Origin: JAEYOM01 sp036260935
GTDB lineage: Bacteria; Bacillota; Clostridia; Acetivibrionales; DTU013
Assembly (NCBI GenBank): GCA_036260935.1
Contig: DATALQ010000018.1
Span: 147,369 to 211,368, forward strand
Direction of reading: 5' to 3'
Length of the DNA: 64,000 bases
A program made the translations under genes and the position numbers. How positions within the stretch are numbered: position 1 is the stretch's first letter; each line of letters opens with the position of its first letter. Below are positions 6,641 through 14,856 of the stretch, piece after piece. The notes under the pieces were generated by a model, which did no database searches, was not told where the DNA came from, and saw nothing but the letters and a program-made list of their open reading frames with translations.

Positions 6641-9319
6641 TTATACAGACTGCCTGAAACCTATCACCTTGCTGTTGCTGCCCTTCAGTATCGATCTTAT
6701 TTCGGCATCGTCATAAAGTTTTTCTATATCCGTCCGGTCTATAACATTTATCTTCGATCTATCAAACCCACCCTGTTCGCAGATCCTACCGCTCTGAATG
6801 ATTTCAACCCTTTCAAATATTTTTCTTATGATCCTTGCGTTTCCGAAGTTTTCGATCCTTGCTGAAAAATTCTTTCTGATCAGGCCGTTAAGTGCTTCGA
6901 GGGCATCTTCCGCTATAATGAAGCGATTTTCGCTGCACATCCTGACAAATATCCTGACAAGCTCTTCGGAAGTAAAGTCGGGGAATTCGATTCTGAATGC
7001 AATCCGGTCACGCAGACCCGGGTTCATATTGACCATCTTTTCCATTTCCTTCGGATACCCTGCAAATATTACTACAAGATCGTCTTTCAAATCTTCCATG
7101 GCTTTAATCAACTCTGATACTGCCTCATATCCATAGTCGTTGTCAGAACCCTGGTAGAGGCTGTACGCTTCATCTATGAACATGATACCGCCCTTTGCTT
7201 TTTTAATCGCTTTTTTAACCTTGGGGGTCGTTTGGCCGATATATTCGCCGACCAGGTCGTTTCTTGTCAATTCTATGAAATGTCCGCTGCTCAATAAGCC
7301 CAGATCCCCGAGTATCTTTCCCATAATCCTGGCAACAGTCGTTTTGCCGGTTCCCGGATTCCCGACAAACTGCATATGCAGGCATACCGGCTTGCCTTCC
7401 AGCCCAAGCTCCTTCTTTTTGGCCCTTACAGTCAGGATGTTGGAGATCTGGCGTACCCTGTTCTTGACTTCAACCAGACCTATCATGGCGTCGAGTTCCA
7501 TTGCGGGATCGGTGGATGAAACATCAGGCTCTGTGCCTTTATGGGTTAAAATCGTATTAACATTCTTAAGGGGCAGAGCTATTTCTTTGCTCTTATGGAA
7601 AGAAACCTTAACCCCGCCGTCCGGTGCAGATTTATCGATAAATCCGAAATCATATGTGTCCAGTTTCGATAATCCACTAAGGTCGTCGTTGCTTTCCAAC
7701 AGTGCAAAAGCTTTATCCGAGTAAGCTTTTTCAACGGTGTAATCTACCGTTTGGGCTATGCCGCTACCTTTTTCAATATTAACCGAGATCAGGCGGACAG
7801 CTTCCTGCGAAATGGTACAGTCTCGCTTTTTTGCAGCAGCCACAATCAAATCGGATACCTCTGTACCGCTATATACGGGAATCATGATCCGCCTGTAATT
7901 GACCCTTGAATCGAGGGCCTCCAGAAGCGCTTTTTCACAAATCCCCCTGTCCTTTTTGTCATGGTATGAAAGAATGATCAGCAGACTGCCTTTATATTGG
8001 TTCATCTTCTCCGAAAGCTTGTTCAGGACTTTCCTCGGATCGATATTTTCTTCTTCACCGTCAAAAATACCTTTTACAAATACAATTCCGGTTTCAGCCA
8101 AATCGATGCTGCTTTCAAAGTTTATGCCGGAGTATTCGCTGCCATCCTCAGGAATATCGATAATGGCAAATCTCCTTTTTTTGATCAGGCCCAGGTGCCA
8201 GAAGACTTCTGCCATGAGCCTCGCCGGCATTTCATGATCCATTTCTGCATCGCCTGTAAATACGTAATTGTACGGGATACCATGCCAATCGGAAGTATTG
8301 CCGGACTTTTTACCGACCTCCGCCAATCTGACAATACCGGCGATTTCTTTCTTGAACGCTGCATAACCGGTAACAGCCGATACTTTGTCAAGAGCGTCCT
8401 TAAGCGACGTTGTGGGAAATTCTTCGCCGGAGGTTGAACTATCGCTGCAGTCCGTGTGTTCATCAGGGCTCTGGGATGCTCCGCTGTTGCAGTCAATATG
8501 CTCATCAGGGCTCAGGGATGCTCCGCCACCGCAGTCCGCGCGCTCATCAGGGCTCTGAGGTATTCCGCCGCTGCAGTCCGTGTGTTCATCAGGGTTCTGG
8601 GATGCTCCGCTGTTGCAGTCAATATGCTCATCAGGACTCTGGGACCTTTCGCCGCCCTCGGCTGTCCCGATGCCTGCGCAGCCTTCAACCAGGCTGCTTT
8701 CGACGTTATTAGAGAGTACCGTTTCGCCTGGCGTGGAGGTTTCGCCAACTACGGAGATTTTGTCTCCCGCGGGTATTTCGCCTGCCTCGGGGATTCTACC
8801 CGGCTTGGTGATTTTGTCTGCCACGGGTATTTCACCGCTTAGCCCGATCAGGTCCTTATGGTGCCCGCCACCCTCGGCTGTCCCGATCAGGTCCAGCCCA
8901 TAGAAAAATTTCTGCATATCCGACGGGTTGATAAACTCATTTCCTCCCGAATACAAAGCATCTACTATGGCTTTGCTTTTTTCATACTCTACAAGCCTGA
9001 CCTCCGAGAGTCTGAACGACTTTTTTCCATGTTCGGACAGGGCGGTTTTAAAGCCGGGACCGCTATTCAGGACGGAAATAAAGAGACTGATTGTACGTAT
9101 CCCCACGGATTTCAGGGATATTCCGTCGAGCCTTAAAAGCAGGTTGGCCGACTGCGGGGTAAGGTTGAGGATCACAAGATGCTTTCTGCCGGAATTCGCC
9201 TGATTGAACCTGCTTTTTGCCTCCACCACTTCCTGGAGCTTATCCAGCAGGTTGATTTTGTCCTTATTCAGTTTTTTGTCAAGCTCAAGTGTGAGCTTGT
9301 AAAAATTTATTTCTCTCAT
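6641..9319 (-). CDS. CbxX/CfqX (SpoVK/EccA-like) double AAA ATPase with tandem-repeat linker
   Basis: 892 residues. Residues 1-145 form an N-terminal domain I do not recognise. Residues about 145-300 are low complexity, including five 14-residue repeats of the type SPDEHIDCNSGAS. Residues about 305-560 resemble an AAA fold but the expected P-loop position reads FTGDAEMDHE, so this copy is probably inactive. Residues about 600-870 form a complete CbxX/CfqX AAA module: VGNPGTGKTT (Walker A), GGIMFIDEAYSL (Walker B), a second-region-of-homology block with NPGLRDRIAF, and FGNARIIRK. The family includes SpoVK, Rubisco activase CbbX and type VII EccA. AAAGG precedes the ATG at 9319. Its leader looks attenuated. 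A link to the EssC locus 40 kb away is only speculation. Confidence 0.85.
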   Translation of the reverse strand: MREINFYKLTLELDKKLNKDKINLLDKLQEVVEAKSRFNQANSGRKHLVILNLTPQSANLLLRLDGISLKSVGIRTISLFISVLNSGPGFKTALSEHGKKSFRLSEVRLVEYEKSKAIVDALYSGGNEFINPSDMQKFFYGLDLIGTAEGGGHHKDLIGLSGEIPVADKITKPGRIPEAGEIPAGDKISVVGETSTPGETVLSNNVESSLVEGCAGIGTAEGGERSQSPDEHIDCNSGASQNPDEHTDCSGGIPQSPDERADCGGGASLSPDEHIDCNSGASQSPDEHTDCSDSSTSGEEFPTTSLKDALDKVSAVTGYAAFKKEIAGIVRLAEVGKKSGNTSDWHGIPYNYVFTGDAEMDHEMPARLMAEVFWHLGLIKKRRFAIIDIPEDGSEYSGINFESSIDLAETGIVFVKGIFDGEEENIDPRKVLNKLSEKMNQYKGSLLIILSYHDKKDRGICEKALLEALDSRVNYRRIMIPVYSGTEVSDLIVAAAKKRDCTISQEAVRLISVNIEKGSGIAQTVDYTVEKAYSDKAFALLESNDDLSGLSKLDTYDFGFIDKSAPDGGVKVSFHKSKEIALPLKNVNTILTHKGTEPDVSSTDPAMELDAMIGLVEVKNRVRQISNILTVRAKKKELGLEGKPVCLHMQFVGNPGTGKTTVARIMGKILGDLGLLSSGHFIELTRNDLVGEYIGQTTPKVKKAIKKAKGGIMFIDEAYSLYQGSDNDYGYEAVSELIKAMEDLKDDLVVIFAGYPKEMEKMVNMNPGLRDRIAFRIEFPDFTSEELVRIFVRMCSENRFIIAEDALEALNGLIRKNFSARIENFGNARIIRKIFERVEIIQSGRICEQGGFDRSKINVIDRTDIEKLYDDAEIRSILKGSNSKVIGFRQSV
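8443..8652 (-). repeat. five 42-bp tandem repeats inside the AAA gene
   Basis: Five in-frame 42-bp units encode 14-residue repeats with the core SPDEHxDC. Units 1 and 4 from the C-terminal side are almost identical in DNA, indicating a recent 126-bp duplication step. Each unit carries one Cys, one or two acidic pairs and usually His. Copy number may vary between strains. Confidence 0.9.
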
Positions 9320-9353
9320 TTTCGATTAGCCTTTCATCAGCCTTATCAAGGCG

Positions 9354-9385
9354 CAAAAAAACCGTGGCCAAAAACCATCCACGGT
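9354..9385 (-). terminator. minus-strand intrinsic terminator 2 in the AAA gene leader
   Basis: Read on the minus strand: ACCGTGG, loop of 11 bases, CCACGGT, then seven T. It lies only 35 bases upstream of the AAA gene start, so it would stop the transcript before the gene. Confidence 0.75.
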
Positions 9386-9401
9386 ACCTGTAAATTCGCA
9401 T

Positions 9402-9426
9402 AAAAAAACACGATAACCGATCGTGT
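9402..9426 (-). terminator. minus-strand intrinsic terminator 1 in the AAA gene leader
   Basis: Read on the minus strand: ACACGAT, CGGTT loop, ATCGTGT, then seven T. It precedes terminator 2 by 17 bases. The tandem arrangement between a promoter and its gene suggests strong, conditional attenuation. Confidence 0.75.
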
Positions 9427-9513
9427 GTCTTTGCATGATATTTCGCAATTCAGGATGGCGGTTTATTGTTTTTGATCCAGGGAGCTTGAACGATCCCCGG
9501 GATCTTTATTCAA

Positions 9514-9546
9514 TTATCGGAAAAACACCTCATTCAACCAAAGCAT
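9514..9546 (-). CDS. ten-residue leader peptide (MLWLNEVFFR)
   Basis: Minus-strand ORF ATG CTT TGG TTG AAT GAG GTG TTT TTC CGA TAA with AAAGGAG eight bases upstream of the ATG. It lies between a sigma-A-like promoter (9595-9624) and two tandem terminators in front of the AAA ATPase gene, the position expected of an attenuator leader peptide. Its translation has not been shown. Confidence 0.5.
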   Translation of the reverse strand: MLWLNEVFFR

Positions 9547-9594
9547 TTTTAAAACTCCTTTCAGCCAAAATTAAACCGAGGCTTACATTAATTG

Positions 9595-9624
9595 ATTATA
9601 AAGCCCGGACATCAGCAGAGTCAA
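9595..9624 (-). promoter_or_regulatory. sigma-A-like promoter driving the AAA gene leader
   Basis: Minus strand TTGACT, 18-base spacer, TATAAT. Transcription would start near 9588 and run through the leader ORF and two terminators into the AAA ATPase gene. Confidence 0.65.
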
Positions 9625-9704
9625 TATCTGTAATGAAACTGTAAAATGAAAATAATTCTATAAAAATACTTTACTGGTAGGAGTAAAACCAATGGTTGAA
9701 ACCG

Positions 9705-9869
9705 ACTGTTTGGTTTTTCAAGTTTGGGGCACAATTTGAAAAATGTACTTGAGATAGGGTTCACTTAAGTACTGAGTTTTCACTCTTTTTCACATATTTT
9801 CACATTCTAAAGATAATAAAGACCAGATTATTTTAACTAACCTGCCCCTTAATTGAAAAATCAAACAGT
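9705..9869. mobile_element. MITE-like element or IS remnant with 27-bp inverted repeats
   Basis: The 27 bases at 9705-9731 (starting ACTGTTTGGTTTTTCAA) match the reverse complement of 9843-9869 at 23 of 27 positions. The 111 bases between the arms are AT-rich and hold no credible ORF. Long terminal-type repeats around a short non-coding core fit a miniature inverted-repeat element or the residue of an insertion sequence. I see no clear target duplication. Confidence 0.5.
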
Positions 9870-9887
9870 TGGAATTGTTAGGAGCAG

Positions 9888-10220
9888 ATTTTACCAATCA
9901 TAAATGCAGTTTCGTTAACGGAGCTATTAGCAAAGCTGGAGTTTGTCGATGGCAAGGCGGCCGTCTGCAAGAATATCCAACCTTGTATATCCAGGAATAT
10001 GAACTGGATGGTCAAATCTGATTTTTCGGCCTTATAAGATGCATTGCATGCTTACTGAGCAGTCTGCCTTCATCGAAACCTAACCTTTACCGCAGAAAAC
10101 GGCGATACATATACTGATGAGTGTGCGCAGGCGAAGGCAGGAGTACCTCGAGAAGATATGCTGGAGGATCGGCATTATTCTGTCATGGAAGCATACAGTT
10201 GTAGGTACTATAACCATTAA
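9888..10220 (+). pseudogene. decayed reading frame upstream of the 10231 gene
   Basis: A single frame reads as protein-like sequence interrupted by two stops (TAA at 10035 and TGA at 10056): it contains AVSLTELLAKLEFVDGKAAV before the stops and AENGDTYTDECAQAK and LEDRHYSVMEAYSCRYYNH after them, ending at TAA 10218-10220, 10 bases before the next start codon. No family recognised. Its position just before a small AT-rich gene and next to a MITE-like repeat suggests the remnant of an acquired gene, possibly the 3' end of a toxin or surface protein gene. Confidence 0.4.
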
Positions 10221-10230
10221 GGGGGGTAGT

Positions 10231-10848
10231 ATGGCAAATCCGTTTAGCAACAAAAAGAAAATCAGAGGATGGAAGAAACAAGTTAAAAAAATTGATAAGT
10301 GGAAAAATGCTAATATGAAGTTTAATACATATGCGATTAAAACAGGACATAACAGGGATCATCTGAAAATATGGATTGATCCTTGGTATAGGCTGGTTAA
10401 GAGGAATCCTCCGTTATGGTATAGTCGTATTATACTAGATAACATGATTGAGATTTATATGAATTGGTATGAAGCTTTATCAAAGCTGGAAGGGCCATTT
10501 AACCTGAAAATATGGTTATTTGAACCCGATTTTATACGTTCCCAGGTTGTATGGGATTTTGGCAGTATATATGGGTTTTATGATAATACATTTGAAAAGA
10601 GTAATGAAATTAGGGATTTCCCTTTTGATAAGTATAAAACTCAACGGTACGATTTAAAGACATTTACATGGAAATTATATGTGGACTACAACTGTAAATT
10701 TAAGAAATTGGATGAATTAAGTGATGAAGATATAGATTTACTGGTAAAGAAGGGATACCTTTCTGAGATTGTCAAAAGTACAGATGACATAGTGTATAAA
10801 AAAAGAACAAATTGCGTCTGGGTTGGCAGCTTGAACGCTGGCATATAA
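10231..10848 (+). CDS. hypothetical 205-residue aromatic-rich protein
   Basis: Unrecognised, probably cytosolic protein of about 205 residues. The start is the ATG at 10231 because AAGGGGGG stands just before it, although the frame is open from 10117. It has a basic N-terminus (KKKIRGWKKQVKKIDKW) and many Trp, Tyr and Phe residues: KIWIDPWYRLVKRNPPLWYS near 52-70 and FNLKIWLFEPDFIRSQVVW near 90-110. There is no signal peptide or TM. It is AT-rich, unlike the macro-domain gene downstream. Its place behind a decayed frame would suit an immunity protein left after loss of its toxin, but nothing in the sequence proves this. Confidence 0.6.
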   Translation: MANPFSNKKKIRGWKKQVKKIDKWKNANMKFNTYAIKTGHNRDHLKIWIDPWYRLVKRNPPLWYSRIILDNMIEIYMNWYEALSKLEGPFNLKIWLFEPDFIRSQVVWDFGSIYGFYDNTFEKSNEIRDFPFDKYKTQRYDLKTFTWKLYVDYNCKFKKLDELSDEDIDLLVKKGYLSEIVKSTDDIVYKKRTNCVWVGSLNAGI

Positions 10849-10894
10849 TAGGGCCGGATGGTATTATTGCCGGTAAATAAGGAGTATTAACGAT

Positions 10895-11434
10895 ATGAGC
10901 AGGATTAGTATCATACTAGGTGACATTACAAAAGTCCATGCGGATGCCATTGTAAATGCAGCAAATAATTCACTGCTCGGCGGAGGCGGGGTGGACGGCG
11001 CCATACACAGGGCTGCCGGCCCCGGCCTGCTTGAGGAATGCCGCAGGCTGCACGGCTGTGATACGGGGGAGGCGAAGCTCACAAAGGGATATGCCCTGCC
11101 GGCACAATATGTGATCCACACTGTCGGACCGGTATGGTGGGGCGGACAGCGTGATGAAGACCGGCTGCTTGCCGATTGTTACCGCAACTCGCTGAAGCTT
11201 GCTGCAGAAAACGGGATAAGGACGATCGCTTTCCCTTCGATCAGCACAGGCGCTTACAAATTTCCTGTTGAACGTGCCGCAGGGATTGCGCTTAGGGGGA
11301 TATCAGGTTTTCTTCATGAAAACGGCAGCATTGATGAGGTGTTCATAGTGTGCTTTGACGATAAAACAAAAAAGGCCTATGATGAGGCCTTAACAGAGAT
11401 CTGTAAAATATCGGTCGACCATACAGCTACATAA
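10895..11434 (+). CDS. macro-domain protein (ADP-ribose / O-acetyl-ADP-ribose hydrolase, YmdB-like)
   Basis: 179 residues making one complete macro domain. The ADP-ribose pocket motifs are present: GDITKVHADAIVNAANNSLL near 9-28, GGGGVDGAIHRAAGP, and the phosphate loop SISTGAYKFP near 126-135. The family removes or binds ADP-ribose on proteins and hydrolyses O-acetyl-ADP-ribose made by sirtuins. It is cytosolic. The start ATG follows AAGGAG at a normal distance. It sits alone between the AT-rich accessory gene and a convergent binding-protein gene. Confidence 0.93.
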   Translation: MSRISIILGDITKVHADAIVNAANNSLLGGGGVDGAIHRAAGPGLLEECRRLHGCDTGEAKLTKGYALPAQYVIHTVGPVWWGGQRDEDRLLADCYRNSLKLAAENGIRTIAFPSISTGAYKFPVERAAGIALRGISGFLHENGSIDEVFIVCFDDKTKKAYDEALTEICKISVDHTAT

Positions 11435-11509
11435 GTTTAGGAGCTAATTAGCCGGTTTGCGAATTTGGCATAGACGATAAAATGCCAGCTTGGCCCCCAA
11501 TTTATCGAC

Positions 11510-12793
11510 CTATCTGTAATACAGTTGCTTTGCATTATCGATGACCTGCTGCGCCGAAGCCTTTCCGGTCACAATGGGTGAAAGCCCGTGCCATATGGCG
11601 CCGAATACCTCCTGGCCCAACACATCCCCCACTGCGCCGTTAATCGAGGCGGCATTATTCATAAGATCCAGACAACTTTGATCCAGCGGCGTTTTTGCCT
11701 TGACCTCGCAGTCGATCAATGGCACGCCGGCCACATCGGCGAATTTCGCCACGACTTCCGGCCGGGTCATATATTTTACGAACGTCATTCCGGCCCCGTC
11801 CTTTTGCTCGTTCAACACACCTGCAAGATACCAGCCTGTACCCGCGCCTCCGACGATGTCGGTCGGGTCCGCTTTTCCGTTCGGAACAGTCGGAAGCGGG
11901 ATAACTATGGTGTTTTCATGATCCTTGATATATCCTCTCGACCACGAGCCTGAAATAAACATCGCAGCCTTTTTATCGGCAAAAAGCTCTGCGCATTTAC
12001 CTTGCTTTATAGTGAGCGCATCCTTGGTAAATGCGTTTTCTTCATATAGTTTTTTTATGAACTCGAGAGCCTGTGACCAGCTGGGGTCAAAAAGGTTCGA
12101 ATGTCCCTGGCTGCCGCCGACTGCGAGGATAAAGGTTTCAATTATGTAATGCGGCTCGTCTGAAAAGGAGCAGGCTATCGGAGTAATATCATGTGAGCGC
12201 AGAATAGGTATTGCCTTGAGGATATCGTCGTATGTTTTCGGAACCCCAAGCCCATATTTCTCGAAGATATCCCTGTTGACCCACATCCCCTCAAAAAAAC
12301 CCAGAAAAGGCAGTGCATAAAGCTTCCCTTCGTATTTGCAGGTTTCCAGCATATCAGGCTTGAAGCTGCCTGCCCATGCGGGATCGGCCTTCAGTTCCTC
12401 TTCCCAGGTAATTACCTTGCCTGAATCGATAAGCGGTTTTCCGAGCGCTCCGTTAAAGCCATACGTGACATCCGGCTCATTTCCGGAGGCAAAATCGGTG
12501 TTTATCTTTATTTTGAAGGCGTCTCCTCCGGCACTTGTGGCCTCGTCGACGACGTTAATATCAGGATGTTTTACGGCAAAGTCCTTCAGAACCTCCTGCC
12601 ACACGGTTTTATAGGGGTCGTCACCCGTAAAGGTCGTAGCGACGCGGATCGTCCGGACTGCATTACCGGCAGACGAGGTGGTTTCACCTGATGCCATCGC
12701 GCCCGCGCCGCTGCCTTTGCCACAGCCGGACAGGCCTGTGAGTAGCAGTGCTGTGACTAATAGGCAGTATATAAATGAGGGCGCCTTTTTCAT
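11510..12793 (-). CDS. orphan sugar-type ABC solute-binding lipoprotein
   Basis: 427 residues. Signal peptide with lipobox LTGLSGCGKG, so it is lipid-anchored at Cys 25 or so. The body matches family 1 extracellular solute-binding proteins for sugars: VATTFTGDDPYKTVWQEVL, EPDVTYGFNGA, WVNRDIFEKYGLGVPKTYDD, AAMFISGSWSRGYI, GGAGTGWYLAG. AGGAGG precedes the ATG at 12793. No permease genes adjoin it. Instead it is divergent from a YesM/YesN two-component pair, a layout in which the binding protein may deliver a sugar to distant permeases or act as a sensor partner of the kinase. Confidence 0.9.
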   Translation of the reverse strand: MKKAPSFIYCLLVTALLLTGLSGCGKGSGAGAMASGETTSSAGNAVRTIRVATTFTGDDPYKTVWQEVLKDFAVKHPDINVVDEATSAGGDAFKIKINTDFASGNEPDVTYGFNGALGKPLIDSGKVITWEEELKADPAWAGSFKPDMLETCKYEGKLYALPFLGFFEGMWVNRDIFEKYGLGVPKTYDDILKAIPILRSHDITPIACSFSDEPHYIIETFILAVGGSQGHSNLFDPSWSQALEFIKKLYEENAFTKDALTIKQGKCAELFADKKAAMFISGSWSRGYIKDHENTIVIPLPTVPNGKADPTDIVGGAGTGWYLAGVLNEQKDGAGMTFVKYMTRPEVVAKFADVAGVPLIDCEVKAKTPLDQSCLDLMNNAASINGAVGDVLGQEVFGAIWHGLSPIVTGKASAQQVIDNAKQLYYR

Positions 12794-12830
12794 ATAAAAG
12801 CCTCCTGATTATATTACGACACTATGATTA

Positions 12831-12845
12831 TATGACTGAGTCATA
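12831..12845. promoter_or_regulatory. 15-bp perfect palindrome between binding-protein and yesM-like genes
   Basis: TATGACTGAGTCATA is symmetric around the central G. It lies about 38 bases upstream of the lipoprotein start and 142 bases upstream of the kinase gene, so it could be a shared operator. The cognate factor is unknown; the YesN-like regulator encoded nearby is one candidate. Confidence 0.4.
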
Positions 12846-12986
12846 GTAAAACAAATATGACTACCTTGTTAAAACTTGTTCAATTATGGCTGAATTATAT
12901 ATGATTGGCACAGATATTATGTTAATATGTTTTATATGTACTGTAAAGATGTTCATATAAATTGAGATTTTTTCGGACGGTTCTGT

Positions 12987-14786
12987 ATGAAAAATAGCTT
13001 GAAAGCCTTTTTTAGAAAAATCTCGCTCAAAACCAAGCTGATGATAGTCGTGGTAATATTTATAGTCTATCCGGTAGTCATAATCGGCTATTTCGGCTAC
13101 AGAAACTATGCGGATACGATGACGAACAAGGCGGTCAGCGATATGCGCAGTTCGGCGGCCGAATTGACCGGCCTGCTCTCGGATCGTATGAGCAAACTCA
13201 GTCTGTATTCGGTTCAATTCCTATATGACAATACGATATATGAAGCCAACAGAAAGCTGTCTGTCGGCACTTTCGACTACGAAGACGTAAACGCTTTCAA
13301 TGCTTTTCTTCAATCCAATCTCTTTCTAAAAGGAGAAATCGACGAGATCCTTGTAAGGTTCGTAAAGGACAACACCGTTTTTCAGGTGAACAAGAACATG
13401 GGTTCAAACACCTCCAGTGTCGAACATCTCGACGAGCTTTATGCCCGGGCAAAGGAATCCCGCGGGAAGCCTGTATGGTATGTCTCCTATAAGGACGGCA
13501 AGGTTGAAGGACTTTACATAACCAAGATTATTTTTGACAACAACGATATAAAGAAGGAAATCGGCCTTCTCGCATTCAAGGTGAATGAACAGTATCTTAC
13601 CGAGGTGCTGAACAATTATATGACCAATACGAAACAGAACGTCAGCCTTTACGGAAGCGGTGGCCGCGAGGTGTTTTCCTACGAACCCCTCGATATAGGC
13701 TACAAGGACCAACTATTGAAGCTAGCGGGCTCCGGCGCCGGCGCAAAGGAGATAAAGGCGGGCAATGACACGATCTACCTGCTTTCCGACGTTATCACGC
13801 CCGATGACTGGAAGCTTGTGATGAGTATATCCTCCAATGTGTTGTTGAAGGACGTCAGGGGTGTTGCCCGGCTGATACTGATTCTCTGTGTGGCGACGCT
13901 GCCTGTTTGCCTGCTCCTGGTCGAGTTCCTGTACTCGGATATAATCAAGCCGGTCAACCTGCTCATGAAGCGGATGCGCCAGGTCGAAAAGGGAGATATA
14001 GGCGTCACGATAGAGAACAGGAGGGAGGACGAGTTCGGGTACATGAACATGACCTTCAATCGGATGTCTCTGCAAATGAAGAATCTCATCGATACTGTCT
14101 ATAAAAACCAGATCGCGACGAAGGATGCCGAGATCAAGGCGCTGCAGGCCCAGATCAACCCGCATTTCCTTTACAATACCCTTGACTCGATCAACTGGAA
14201 AGCCAAGATGAACGGGGTCGAAGAGATCAGCGAGATGGTTTCGGCGCTGTCCTCCATTATCGAAGCCAATCTGAACAGAAACAATGAAAAATTCATAACT
14301 CTCGACAAAGAGATCGAATATATCGATAACTATTATCTTCTGCTTAAAAAACGCTTCGGAAAGAAGATCAACATGGAGACCGAAATTGGGGAAGACACTC
14401 TCGCATGCATGATCCCCAAGCTCATAGTACAGCCCATCGTCGAGAATGCGGTTTACCATGGTATAGAAATGAAGGTCGGCAACGGCACAATCCGGCTGAA
14501 AACCCGGAGAGAAGAAAGCCGGTTGTATATCGATGTCATAGATGACGGGGCCGGCATCGATGAAGCTACACTTTCAGCGATCAACAAAAGCCTCGAAGAG
14601 ACCGCAAATGAAACCGCAGTAACAGGAGAGGCGGCAGAAGTACCTCCGGCAATATCAAGCATAGGTATAATTAATGTCCACAAACGCATAAGGCTGATAT
14701 ATGGAGAAGGATACGGCCTGCATATCGAGAGCAGGGAGTCTGAAGGGACCCACGTGAGCCTCTGCCTGCCTGCAGTGTCCGGGTAG
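12987..14786 (+). CDS. YesM-family sensor histidine kinase
   Basis: 599 residues. TM1 near 18-40, an extracellular sensor region near 41-290, TM2 near 293-315, a HAMP segment (PVNLLMKRMRQVEKGDIGV), then the His_kinase domain with the phospho-acceptor motif AQINPHFLYNTLDSINW (His about 392) and a HATPase module (IVQPIVENAVYHG as N-box, DDGAGID as G1 box, GIGIINVHKRIRLIYG). It should autophosphorylate in response to an outside ligand and pass phosphate to the regulator that follows 70 bases on. The ATG lacks a strong ribosome site. YesM/YesN systems usually control carbohydrate ABC importers. Confidence 0.93.
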   Translation: MKNSLKAFFRKISLKTKLMIVVVIFIVYPVVIIGYFGYRNYADTMTNKAVSDMRSSAAELTGLLSDRMSKLSLYSVQFLYDNTIYEANRKLSVGTFDYEDVNAFNAFLQSNLFLKGEIDEILVRFVKDNTVFQVNKNMGSNTSSVEHLDELYARAKESRGKPVWYVSYKDGKVEGLYITKIIFDNNDIKKEIGLLAFKVNEQYLTEVLNNYMTNTKQNVSLYGSGGREVFSYEPLDIGYKDQLLKLAGSGAGAKEIKAGNDTIYLLSDVITPDDWKLVMSISSNVLLKDVRGVARLILILCVATLPVCLLLVEFLYSDIIKPVNLLMKRMRQVEKGDIGVTIENRREDEFGYMNMTFNRMSLQMKNLIDTVYKNQIATKDAEIKALQAQINPHFLYNTLDSINWKAKMNGVEEISEMVSALSSIIEANLNRNNEKFITLDKEIEYIDNYYLLLKKRFGKKINMETEIGEDTLACMIPKLIVQPIVENAVYHGIEMKVGNGTIRLKTRREESRLYIDVIDDGAGIDEATLSAINKSLEETANETAVTGEAAEVPPAISSIGIINVHKRIRLIYGEGYGLHIESRESEGTHVSLCLPAVSG

Positions 14787-14856
14787 GCCGAAGACAATGG
14801 GCAGATTCCATTACCCGGGCAGGCCGAAGAAACCAGTACAGAAGAGGTGGAACTGA

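Noticed and set aside
6632..6655. Inverted repeat AGGCAGTC/GACTGCCT at the AAA gene end as a terminator
   Set aside because: It overlaps the stop codon and has no T run on either strand, so evidence is too weak.
8443..8652. Regular repeat as possible CRISPR array
   Set aside because: Units are contiguous without spacers and encode in-frame protein repeats.
8410..8903. Plus-strand frames rich in Ala, Val, Arg and Ser opposite the AAA gene
   Set aside because: They are antisense shadows of the 42-bp repeat and the low-complexity linker; no ribosome site and no protein character.
9423..9644. 73-codon plus-strand frame
   Set aside because: It overlaps the minus-strand promoter, leader ORF and terminator and has no ribosome site.
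10117..10230. Upstream extension of the 10231 gene
   Set aside because: It begins without a ribosome site, while AAGGGGGG stands right before the ATG at 10231.
12094..12107. GGTTCGAATGTCCC resembling a tRNA T-arm
   Set aside because: It lies inside the binding-protein coding frame and no acceptor or anticodon arms fit around it.
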